This document shows positions 57,077-64,000 of a stretch of DNA of 64,000 bases, one piece after another. Position numbers and translations under genes: made by a program. Under the pieces are notes generated by a model. That model saw only the letters and a list, made by a program, of their open reading frames with translations, made no database searches and was not told where the DNA came from. Every line of letters starts with the position of its first letter. Positions within the stretch are counted from its first letter, which is position 1. Source of the stretch: Halopseudomonas pelagia CL-AP6. Lineage in GTDB: Bacteria > Pseudomonadota > Gammaproteobacteria > Pseudomonadales > Pseudomonadaceae. The stretch covers positions 1-64,000 of the forward strand of contig NZ_AROI01000004.1 of assembly GCF_000410875.1 (NCBI RefSeq). The letters are read 5' to 3'.

Positions 57077-57256
57077 TCAGCGAAAAAAAGGGTGCTGGAT
57101 CATGGCCGGTTCGCTCAAGGTGTTCAGCCACTCGGCGAAACGCTGGATCGGCATAAGATCCTCGGGCCTGTCCTGGGGCCACTGACTCAAAACCCGAGCC
57201 TGGACATCCGCCCGATGCGCCTCGACCAGCCAGGGACCCAACCTTGGCATCAGCAA
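57077..57256 (-). CDS. short hypothetical ORF, 59 codons
   Basis: From a TTG at 57256 with AAGGAG six bases upstream (AAGGAGAATAAGTTG); an in-frame ATG follows at 57250. The product is 59 residues, beginning LLMPRLGPWLVEAHRADVQ and ending SEPAMIQHPFFR, soluble, with helical stretches and several Trp. The ribosome site and clean codon usage argue for a real gene. I recognise no family. It sits alone upstream of the sialidase-like gene with 80 bp between them. Confidence 0.55.
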   Translation of the reverse strand: MLMPRLGPWLVEAHRADVQARVLSQWPQDRPEDLMPIQRFAEWLNTLSEPAMIQHPFFR

Positions 57257-57697
57257 CTTATTCTCCTTTTTCCGCCGGTGCTTAGCCGCGTATTCTTACC
57301 CACGTAGCTATCTTCAACCGAACGAGAGCCCGCTTGCTGGACCAGCGGCCAAGTGTCAGGGAGCAATCATCGCAACCGGAACAGCGCCGGCAGACCAGCG
57401 CGCCATAGCCCCGCGAACGCTGGCCAGATGATGCGAAGAACGCTGCACTGGAACTATGCAGGAACCACTTAGACACTAGTCAGGAACTATTCAGGGCCTA
57501 ATAAGTAGGGCCATGTTGCAACCATGTTGCAACTATGCCGCCCGGCAATACTCCATACTAGTGAGCAGCGCTGATCGCGAGCGGGATAATAGCATTCTGA
57601 CCTTCGCACATCCATTCGCTGAATATCGCCTAGCAATCACCTTGTCCGGAGCTAGCATGCTAGAGTTAAGCCGCCTTTTATTTGCTGGGAACGATCA
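57257..57697. other. gene-free stretch before the MltB-type gene
   Basis: 441 bp with no supported gene. It holds a direct repeat CCATGTTGCAA twice (57511-57532, CCATGTTGCAACCATGTTGC) and a CTAGCATGCTAG palindrome (57651-57662), both near the start of the lytic transglycosylase gene. A weakly conserved tail of GC-rich sequence (57330-57440) shows no open frame worth calling. The promoter of the downstream gene must be here, but no consensus pair is clear. Confidence 0.4.
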
Positions 57698-58993
57698 ATG
57701 TTAATCAAGTTTTTGCGCCAGGGTTCACCCCATCGTTACCTGACTACCGCAAGCGTGGCTGTGTTGTTGCTGGCCGCTTGCGCTGACACGCCGATTAAAG
57801 CGCATGCCAATACCAGCGTTTCCGAACCTGTTGTCGAAATACAGCGGATCGAAGAGCAGATGACCTTCGCGCAATGGCGCCAGCTATTTCGCGCCGAGGC
57901 ATTGGCGGCGGGTATAGAGCCGGCGCTGTTTGACCGCGCCTTTTCCGGCATAACTCCTGATCCGGCAATATTAAGAGCCGACCAGAGCCAGCCCGAATTC
58001 ACCCGGCCGGTGTGGGAGTACCTGGATGGCGCTATTTCGCCACAACGTCTGGCCAGCGGTCGGCGGCTGCTGGAACAGCACGAGCAAACGCTCGGCGCTA
58101 TCGAACAGCGCTACGGGGTAGACCGGAATATTCTGGTCGCTATCTGGGGGCTTGAGAGTAATTTCGGCGCAAATATGGGCAATAACCTGGTCGTACGCGC
58201 CCTGGCTACACTCGCCCACGAAGGCCGCCGGCCCGATTTCGCCCACACCCAGTTGCTTGCAGCGCTGGAGATATTACAACGTGGCGACATTACCCCCGAA
58301 GGCATGCTCGGCTCCTGGGCCGGCGCGATGGGCCAAACCCAGTTCATCCCCACCACCTACAACAGCCATGCCGTCGACTTCGACGGCAGCGGCAAGCGTG
58401 ATATCTGGAATTCATCGGCTGATGCGTTAGCGTCGGCGGCCAATTACCTCAAAGCCTCCAACTGGCAAGCCGGACAACCCTGGGGGATGGAAGTCAGCCT
58501 GCCAGCCGGGTTTGACTATGCCTTGGCCGACATGGCGATCCGCAAGCCCCTCGGCGAATGGAGTGATCTGGGTGTAAAAACCACACGCGGCGCGGCCATT
58601 AGCCCCGAGCATATCGAACTGAGCGGATCGCTATTATTGCCTGCAGGCCACCGAGGCCCAGCGTTTATCGTTATGGACAACTTCCGTAGCATTCTGCGTT
58701 ATAACAACTCCACCAGCTATGCATTGGCCATTGGTCTGTTGTCGCAACGCTTTCACGGCGGCGGCCAGATCAGCGCCAATTGGCCTACCGAAGACAAGCC
58801 CCTGTCACGCACGGAACGCCTGGAGTTGCAGGAACGCCTTGAAGCAGGTGGTTTTGAGCCAGGCGGCATAGATGGCATTATCGGTGCGAACACCCGCAAG
58901 GCGATCCGCCGCCTGCAGTTAGCCATAGGTACGCCAGCCGACGGCTATCCGGACCATGATTTGCTGGAGGCGCTGCGCCGCTGGGCTGAGTAA
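57698..58993 (+). CDS. lytic murein transglycosylase, MltB family with PG-binding domain
   Basis: 431 residues. Lipoprotein signal (VAVLLLAACADTP), SLT_2/MltB catalytic domain with ILVAIWGLESNFGANMGNNL (catalytic Glu in the GLESNFG motif), LLAALEILQRGDITPEGMLGSWAGAMGQTQFIPTTYNSHAVDFDGSGKRDIW, then a C-terminal peptidoglycan-binding domain LQERLEAGGFEPGGIDGIIGANTRKAIRRLQLAIG. It cleaves the MurNAc-GlcNAc bond. The place before lipA matches, as I recall, the P. aeruginosa SltB3 gene. Confidence 0.92.
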   Translation: MLIKFLRQGSPHRYLTTASVAVLLLAACADTPIKAHANTSVSEPVVEIQRIEEQMTFAQWRQLFRAEALAAGIEPALFDRAFSGITPDPAILRADQSQPEFTRPVWEYLDGAISPQRLASGRRLLEQHEQTLGAIEQRYGVDRNILVAIWGLESNFGANMGNNLVVRALATLAHEGRRPDFAHTQLLAALEILQRGDITPEGMLGSWAGAMGQTQFIPTTYNSHAVDFDGSGKRDIWNSSADALASAANYLKASNWQAGQPWGMEVSLPAGFDYALADMAIRKPLGEWSDLGVKTTRGAAISPEHIELSGSLLLPAGHRGPAFIVMDNFRSILRYNNSTSYALAIGLLSQRFHGGGQISANWPTEDKPLSRTERLELQERLEAGGFEPGGIDGIIGANTRKAIRRLQLAIGTPADGYPDHDLLEALRRWAE

Positions 58994-59036
58994 GCTGTGC
59001 CAGCGGCGGCAGGCGCTCGCACTGGTCCGCCTGCTC

Positions 59037-59099
59037 CCATAGACCACCGCCCCTGCGCTTTTACTGCAGTGGCAGCCGCGCCTTTACGGCGGTCTATGG
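59037..59099. other. long inverted repeat upstream of lipA
   Basis: CCATAGACC (59037-59045) pairs perfectly with GGTCTATGG (59091-59099); three more pairs (GCC/GGC) follow after a 3-base bulge. The 45-bp interior holds further self-complementary GC words. It lies 109 bp upstream of the lipA ATG, and could be a leader hairpin or the end of the previous gene's terminator. No T-run on either strand. Confidence 0.4.
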
Positions 59100-59207
59100 T
59101 AAACTGGCGCACAGCCAAGCCTGCGCTGCCCGCCCTGGCTGGTAGGCGCCGCCCAAGCAAACAAGCTAGCCGCACGCGCTCGAACGCTAACAGGAGCCCA
59201 TACGCAG

Positions 59208-60257
59208 ATGACTGACCAACCCTCGAAACCGGTTGCCAGCGGTGAAAAATTTCGCAATGCGCAAGGCATTGCAGCGATCAAGGATGGTCAGAAAAGGCGT
59301 GCCAACGCGACACCCGTCACCTTTGAGCCCAAGCCCAGATGGTTGCGTGCTCGCGTCCCGACCGGCGAACGCTTCGAGGCGGTCAAAAAAAACGTCGCAT
59401 CGCATAACCTGAGTACTGTATGCCAGGAATCGCACTGCCCGAACATGGGTGAGTGCTGGGCCAACGGTACGGCGACAATCATGCTGATGGGCTCTGTCTG
59501 CACCCGAGCCTGCCGTTTCTGCGCTGTGGATACCGGTAACCCCAACGGTTGGCTGGATCAGGACGAACCGGAAAACACCGCCAAGTCGGTTGAGCTGATG
59601 GGCCTGCGTTATATCGTCTTGACCTCGGTAGACCGGGACGACCTGCCTGACGGCGGAGCTGAGCATTACGCGGCGTCGGTCAGGGCCATCAAGCGCCGCA
59701 CCCCTAATGTGGTGGTCGAAGCCCTCACCCCGGATTTCGACGGCGACCATTCAGCCATCGAACGGGTCGTCGACTCGGGCCTGGAAGTCTTCGCGCAGAA
59801 CGTCGAAACGGTAAAACGTCTGACCCACGAGGTACGTGACCCCCGTGCCGGCTACGAGAAAACCTTGCAGGTGCTGGCCCACGCCAAGCAACATCGTCCA
59901 TCGCTCATCACTAAAACTAGTCTGATGCTGGGCCTGGGCGAGACCGATGAAGAAATTCTGGCGACCCTCGACGACCTGCGTGCCATTGGCGTTGATATTG
60001 TGACGCTAGGTCAATACTTGCAGCCAACCAAGAACCACCTGCCGGTAAAGCGCTGGGTGACGCCGGACGAATTCAATCGTTATCGGGATATTGGTCTGGC
60101 GAAAGGCTTTATGGAGGTACCCTCAGGGCCGCTGGTGCGCTCCAGCTACCGCGCGGACCGCGTATTCGAAAAGAACAATCTCGGCCTGGCTGAGCCGGCG
60201 GCAGTGCCGGGCCAAGCAGCAAACGAAAACCTGATTCCAACGTTGTCTGTCAGCTAA
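59208..60257 (+). CDS. lipA: lipoyl synthase
   Basis: 349 residues, radical-SAM enzyme with two 4Fe-4S clusters: the auxiliary cluster motif [13 protein letters not shown] and the radical-SAM motif CTRACRFC follow each other around residues 72-107; the C-terminal [10 protein letters not shown] serine is present (RSSYRAD). It inserts sulfur at C6 and C8 of protein-bound octanoate. Length is slightly above E. coli LipA because of the N- and C-terminal extensions. lipB lies convergent, 18 bp away. Confidence 0.97.
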   Translation: MTDQPSKPVASGEKFRNAQGIAAIKDGQKRRANATPVTFEPKPRWLRARVPTGERFEAVKKNVASHNLSTVCQESHCPNMGECWANGTATIMLMGSVCTRACRFCAVDTGNPNGWLDQDEPENTAKSVELMGLRYIVLTSVDRDDLPDGGAEHYAASVRAIKRRTPNVVVEALTPDFDGDHSAIERVVDSGLEVFAQNVETVKRLTHEVRDPRAGYEKTLQVLAHAKQHRPSLITKTSLMLGLGETDEEILATLDDLRAIGVDIVTLGQYLQPTKNHLPVKRWVTPDEFNRYRDIGLAKGFMEVPSGPLVRSSYRADRVFEKNNLGLAEPAAVPGQAANENLIPTLSVS

Positions 60258-60275
60258 AGCAGAATCCCTCCATTG

Positions 60276-60902
60276 TCAGGCATTGGGATAACCCAGCGCC
60301 TGACGCAGGGCCAGCTCTAGCCGATCCATCACCTGCGTCATCGGCAACTCCGCAGACACATGATCGCACAGCTGGGTCATAGCCAAGCCAGCATAACCGC
60401 ACGGATTAATGCGCTGAAACGGCTGCATATCCATATCCACATTCAACGCCAAGCCGTGGAATGAACAACCGCGTCGTATACGCAACCCCAAAGATGCAAT
60501 TTTAGCTGCCCCCACGTACACGCCCGGCGCGTCGGAGCGCGGAGCGGCGTCAACACCGTAACCTGCGAGCAGACTGACCAGCGCACGCTCCATGGCGGTC
60601 ACCAGGTCGCGCACGCCGATATCCAACCGGCGAATATCCAACATCAGATACGCCACCAGTTGGCCAGGACCGTGGTAGGTCACTTGCCCCCCACGCTCAA
60701 CCTGCACCACCGGAATATCACCCGCAGCCAGTACATGTTCGGCTTTGCCTGCCTGCCCTTGGGTAAAGACTGGCGGGTGTTCCAACAACCAGATCTCATC
60801 GGCGCTGGCGCTATCGCGCTCGGCTGTCAGCTTGCGCATGGCTTCCAGGGTCGGCAGGTACTCCACCTGCCCCAGTCGCCGGACATTCAGCGGTGTTGGC
60901 AT
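60276..60902 (-). CDS. lipB: octanoyl-ACP:protein transferase LipB
   Basis: 208 residues. LipB family: [63 protein letters not shown], the catalytic Lys in [42 protein letters not shown] (Lys of AAKIASLG) and Cys in INPCGYAG. It provides octanoate to LipA's substrate. The start overlaps the ybeD stop by 1 bp. Confidence 0.96.
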   Translation of the reverse strand: MPTPLNVRRLGQVEYLPTLEAMRKLTAERDSASADEIWLLEHPPVFTQGQAGKAEHVLAAGDIPVVQVERGGQVTYHGPGQLVAYLMLDIRRLDIGVRDLVTAMERALVSLLAGYGVDAAPRSDAPGVYVGAAKIASLGLRIRRGCSFHGLALNVDMDMQPFQRINPCGYAGLAMTQLCDHVSAELPMTQVMDRLELALRQALGYPNA

Positions 60903-61177
60903 CAGAGCACCATATGAACCTTGCCCGTTGCTTTCAGATCGGCATGTAGCGCCTGGAGCTGCTCCGGGCCGGTCGCGGTAATCTGCAGCCGGACCGACAG
61001 AAAGCGCCCGTTCTTGCTATCAATTACCTCGATCACCCGCGTATCGGAACCCGGTGCATGCTGCTCGGCGATACGCACCACCATATCGGCAAAACCGTCC
61101 CCCGCCTCCCCTATTACCTTGATTGGGTACAGGCAGGGAAACTCAATACGCGGCGCATCGGTAGGCACATCACTCAT
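60902..61177 (-). CDS. ybeD: DUF493 family protein YbeD
   Basis: 91 residues, ferredoxin-like fold of the YbeD family: [33 protein letters not shown] ... [36 protein letters not shown]. It resembles small ACT-like domains; the function is not established, but its place between dacA and lipB is conserved in many gammaproteobacteria. Overlaps lipB by 1 bp. Confidence 0.95.
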   Translation of the reverse strand: MSDVPTDAPRIEFPCLYPIKVIGEAGDGFADMVVRIAEQHAPGSDTRVIEVIDSKNGRFLSVRLQITATGPEQLQALHADLKATGKVHMVL

Positions 61178-61194
61178 ATGGCTGCCTCAGTGTA

Positions 61195-62394
61195 TTAGTT
61201 GAAAAGACCGTAAAAAAACAGGCGGATGCTATCCCACAGCCGACCAAAGATACCGGCCTCTTCTACCCCGGCCAACGCAACCAGCGGCGCAGTATGAACG
61301 ACCTCGTCACCCAGCCTGACCTCAACCTGGCCGAGCACGTCGCCAGCGGCGATAGGTGCCTTGATCGGCGCTTCCAGGGTAATGCTGGCATCCAGTTTTT
61401 CCGCCTGACCCTTGGGCAGGGTCAAGGTCAAACCGTCAGCAAGACCGATTTGCACCTGATCGCTGACGCCAGCCCACACCCGCGAGGTAGACAATACCTG
61501 GCCGGGTGCGTAGAAGGATTTGGTCTCGAAGAAACGGAAACCCCAGGTCAGCATCTTCTGTGTTTCCGCGGCCCGGGCCTGCTCGCTGGCGGTACCCATC
61601 ACCACCGCAATCAAGCGCATACCGTCACGTTCGGCAGAGGTAACCATGCAATAACCTGCCTCTTCGGTATGACCGGTTTTAAGGCCATCTACCGTGCTGT
61701 CACGCCAGAGCATCAGGTTGCGATTGGGCTGGCGGATGCCATTCCAGAAAAATTCCTTTTCCTTGTAGATTTTGTAGTGCTCAGGATCATCGCGAATGAT
61801 CGCCTTGGCCATGATCGCCATGTCACGGGCACTCGACAAATGCCCTTCGGCGGGCCAGCCTGTGGAGTTTTCAAAATGGGTGGAGTTCATCCCCAGACGC
61901 GCCGCATGGCTGTTCATCAAATCGGCAAAGGCTTCTTCACTGCCGGCAATATGCTCGGCCATGGCAATGCTCGCATCATTGCCGGATTGGATGATGATAC
62001 CGCGCAACAGGTCGATCACCTTGACCTGGTTACCCACCTCGATAAACATCTTCGAGCCGCCCTTGCGCCAGGCCTTCTCGCTGACCAGCACCAGATCTTC
62101 TTCCTTGACCTGCCCGCGCAGAATTTCCAGGCTGGCGATGTAGCTGGTCATCATCTTGGTCAGGCTGGCCGGGGGTAGCGCCTCATCGGCGTTGTGCTCG
62201 ATCAGCACTTCACCGCTATTGGCATCCAGCAGAATATAGCTGGACGCTGCCAGTTGCGGGGCACTGGGCACAATAGGGGCGGCCGCAGCAGGCAGGTTCG
62301 GTGTGGGCGTAGGTGTTGGCGTCTGTGCATACGCTACAGCAGTCATGACAATGGAGCCGGACACCAGCAGATTCAGCAGTATTTTTTTAAACAT
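61195..62394 (-). CDS. dacA: D-alanyl-D-alanine carboxypeptidase (PBP5/6 type)
   Basis: 399 residues from the ATG at 62394 (MFKKILLNLLVSG). Sec signal peptide, a Pro-Thr linker (QTPTPTPTPNLP), then the penicillin-binding domain with SLTK (active Ser, ALPPASLTKMMTSY), SGND and KTG (VDGLKTGHTEEAGYC). A beta-rich C domain follows, ending with an amphipathic helix (GIFGRLWDSIRLFFYGLFN) that holds the enzyme on the membrane. It trims the terminal D-Ala of peptidoglycan stems. Confidence 0.96.
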   Translation of the reverse strand: MFKKILLNLLVSGSIVMTAVAYAQTPTPTPTPNLPAAAAPIVPSAPQLAASSYILLDANSGEVLIEHNADEALPPASLTKMMTSYIASLEILRGQVKEEDLVLVSEKAWRKGGSKMFIEVGNQVKVIDLLRGIIIQSGNDASIAMAEHIAGSEEAFADLMNSHAARLGMNSTHFENSTGWPAEGHLSSARDMAIMAKAIIRDDPEHYKIYKEKEFFWNGIRQPNRNLMLWRDSTVDGLKTGHTEEAGYCMVTSAERDGMRLIAVVMGTASEQARAAETQKMLTWGFRFFETKSFYAPGQVLSTSRVWAGVSDQVQIGLADGLTLTLPKGQAEKLDASITLEAPIKAPIAAGDVLGQVEVRLGDEVVHTAPLVALAGVEEAGIFGRLWDSIRLFFYGLFN

Positions 62395-62431
62395 GTGACT
62401 CACTGTAAAGAAATAAAGGGTTGATTGAGTT

Positions 62432-63349
62432 TCAGTTTGCGCCGACCAGGGTGGCATCACCCATGTTGGCCAAGCGCAATTGTTCGATAAGACGTCGTGC
62501 TTCATCCTGACTGGCGAGCGGACCGACCCGGACTCGATGCAAAGTCCCTGCATTGTGCTGCACCGGGGTCACTACCACCGCTGCGGCCAAGGTGTTTTGC
62601 AGCCGTTGACGCAACTGCTGGGCGGCCAGATCCGTTGAGAAGGCACCTACCTGCAAATAGTACTGGCCCTGGCTGGCTGGATTACTTGGTGCTGCCGCAG
62701 GAGTAACCACAGGCGTAACCTGAGCGGCGCTGGGCGCCTCCGACCTGGAGCGGGCACTGACCAGATAGGTAGGGTCATTCTGCTGCTGCCAGACCACCGG
62801 ATCTATACCCTCCACCAAAACCCGGGCCACACCGCGCTCAGCAAAGCCGAGCTTTTTCGCCGCAGCGTAGGACAGATCAATAATGCGTGAGGAATAGAAA
62901 GGCCCGCGGTCATTCACTCGCACAATGATCTTGCGCTGATTGTCCAGATTGGTCACCTGCACGTAGGTTGGCAAGGGTAACGTCTTGTGTGCGGCGGTCA
63001 TGCCGTAGAGATCGTACTCTTCCCCGTTGGCAGTCGCCTGGCCATGAAATTTGGTACCGTACCACGAGGCCTCGCCCTCTTCGCGATAGCGTCGGCCATC
63101 CTGCATCGGCTGATAACTTTTACCCAGCACGGTATAGGGTGTGGCCTTGTACGGCCCGGTATGGGGGGTGGGCACCGCATCCGGGATAGTGGATACATCT
63201 TTCATATAAGCGGGTGCGCCATCGGTCGACGGCCGCGATCCCGAACTGGCAGCGGGGCTCTTGTGCGACGTCGAGGAGCAGCCAGCCAGTAAAGCTATGG
63301 CTGCAGCCCATACCACTGGATGAATAGCTGCAGCGAGTTTAGCTGTCAT
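62432..63349 (-). CDS. rlpA: septal ring lytic transglycosylase RlpA
   Basis: 305 residues. Lipobox LLAGCSST, then the double-psi barrel RlpA domain (YREEGEASWYGTKFHGQATANGEEYDLYGMTAAHKTLPLPTYVQVTNLDN ... VRVNDRGPFYSSRIIDLSYAAAKKLG) with the catalytic Glu/Asp positions conserved, and a C-terminal SPOR domain (QYYLQVGAFSTDLAAQQLRQRL) which brings it to denuded glycan at the septum. It overlaps the upstream mltB gene by 11 bp. Confidence 0.95.
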   Translation of the reverse strand: MTAKLAAAIHPVVWAAAIALLAGCSSTSHKSPAASSGSRPSTDGAPAYMKDVSTIPDAVPTPHTGPYKATPYTVLGKSYQPMQDGRRYREEGEASWYGTKFHGQATANGEEYDLYGMTAAHKTLPLPTYVQVTNLDNQRKIIVRVNDRGPFYSSRIIDLSYAAAKKLGFAERGVARVLVEGIDPVVWQQQNDPTYLVSARSRSEAPSAAQVTPVVTPAAAPSNPASQGQYYLQVGAFSTDLAAQQLRQRLQNTLAAAVVVTPVQHNAGTLHRVRVGPLASQDEARRLIEQLRLANMGDATLVGAN

Positions 63350-64000
63350 TTTGCCGAGCCTCGCGAATCAGGTCCGCCAACTGGTGCACCACCATGGCGT
63401 ACATCACACTGTGATTGTAGCGGGTAATGGCGTAAAGATTATTCCGCCCTATCCAGTATTGCATGCTGTCTCCGGCATCGAACTCGAAAGCCATTACCTG
63501 CTCTGCCGCATCCAGTTCGCCCTGGGGCTGCCAACCCAGATCCGTTAACTCAGCAACGCTGATCCGGGCATTCAGGCCTTTTTCCATCGGCAGAGTCAAA
63601 CCCTCGGCAGAACGCTCCCCAGACACCTTGGCCGGAACGGCTACTCCAGCACCATGCTGCCAACCGTGCTCACGGAAATAGTTTGCCACGCTACCGATGG
63701 CATCGACCGGATTATTCCAGATATCAGCCTTGCCATCATCATCAAAGTCGACCGCAAAGGCCTGATAGCTGGTCGGGATAAATTGAGGATAACCCATGGC
63801 GCCCGCGTAGGATCCGGTCAACTCCAGCGGGTTCATCTGCTGTTCCCGAGCCACCACCAGAAAGGACTTGAGCTGCCGGCGGAAAAATTCTGCTCTGGGC
63901 GGATAATCAAACCCCAATGTCGTCAGCGCATCAATCACGCGATGGCTGCCTTTGTTTCCACCATAATAGGTTTCGACCCCGATGATGGCGACAATAACGT
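63339..64000 (-). CDS. mltB: lytic murein transglycosylase MltB, 5' end outside the window
   Basis: The reading frame continues to the window end: the visible part begins VIVAIIGVETYYGGNKGSHRVIDALTTLGFDYPPRAEFF and runs about 220 codons to the stop. The catalytic Glu lies in GVETYYG, followed by LELTGSYAGAMGYPQFIPTSYQAFAVDFDDDGKADIW and the C-terminal MQYWIGRNNLYAITRYNHSVMYAMVVHQLAD. Signal peptide and N-terminal domain lie beyond base 64000. It is the MltB/SltB1-type enzyme that precedes rlpA in pseudomonads, with a PG-binding domain not seen here. Confidence 0.93.
   Translation of the reverse strand, partial: VIVAIIGVETYYGGNKGSHRVIDALTTLGFDYPPRAEFFRRQLKSFLVVAREQQMNPLELTGSYAGAMGYPQFIPTSYQAFAVDFDDDGKADIWNNPVDAIGSVANYFREHGWQHGAGVAVPAKVSGERSAEGLTLPMEKGLNARISVAELTDLGWQPQGELDAAEQVMAFEFDAGDSMQYWIGRNNLYAITRYNHSVMYAMVVHQLADLIREARQNDS

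Noticed and set aside
57282-57476. 64-codon minus-strand frame upstream of the MltB-type gene
   Set aside because: Ser/Arg/Cys-rich translation without a ribosome site; not coding-like.

Overview
The window looks like chromosome from a Pseudomonas-type gammaproteobacterium, most likely a marine or salt-tolerant lineage such as Halopseudomonas (the old P. pertucinogena group). This rests on the block thiD-thiE-hemL ... miaB-phoH-ybeY-ybeX-lnt ... leuS-lptE-holA ... mltB-type-lipA, lipB-ybeD-dacA-rlpA-mltB, which as I recall is the order of the P. aeruginosa PA3975-PA4001 region, and on moderate GC and three separate Na+/H+ antiporter systems. The lineage name is inference.

Layout. (1) 140-11851, minus strand: two complete six-gene Mrp antiporter operons head to tail (mrpA-C-D-E-F-G twice), 12 genes that may be read from one upstream region. 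(2) 12139-19525: envelope and housekeeping genes: a glycine-zipper lipoprotein, a small membrane protein, a PlsC-like acyltransferase, a CPXCG / DUF2007 / SRAP-like trio, a chemoreceptor, an M48 lipoprotein protease, a BON lipoprotein and a PepSY protein. (3) 19662-26403: chromate transporter, YafJ, YghU, YgiD, a TMEM165/GDT1 manganese exporter behind a yybP-ykoY riboswitch, rsmC, and a seven-copy 91-bp tandem repeat. (4) 26402-34548: hrpB, a lipoprotein, fieF, an Lrp regulator, a DUF2788 protein, a tetR-aidB pair and rluE. (5) 34611-49823: an Mpo1-like gene, then thiamine and heme biosynthesis, tRNA modification, the phoH-ybeY-ybeX-lnt cluster, leuS, lptE and holA. (6) 49870-57256: a minus-strand block between holA and the mltB-type gene: nhaB-sulP-usp plus a TraR-like zinc-finger gene and an Ais-like phosphatase, then a sialidase-like gene with a membrane partner and a 59-codon ORF. 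It looks like an accessory insertion into the conserved order. (7) 57698-64000: lytic transglycosylase, lipA, lipB, ybeD, dacA, rlpA, and an mltB cut by the window end.

How genes work together. Ion homeostasis dominates: two Mrp complexes and NhaB expel Na+, and the SulP carrier next to nhaB may use that gradient for anion (possibly bicarbonate) uptake. FieF, the TMEM165-type exporter and the ChrA protein handle metals. The right third is cell-envelope biology: Lnt, LptE, DacA, RlpA and two MltB-type enzymes, plus lipoate synthesis.

The most unusual items are the 91-bp tandem array (two hairpins per unit with complementary loops, no stop codon in six frames of the consensus), a SRAP-family protein that appears to have lost its whole catalytic set, the manganese riboswitch with an apparent alternative-pairing platform and five-codon leader ORF, and a TraR-like gene split by an apparent frameshift. 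No rRNA, tRNA, CRISPR array, prophage or intact insertion sequence was recognised.
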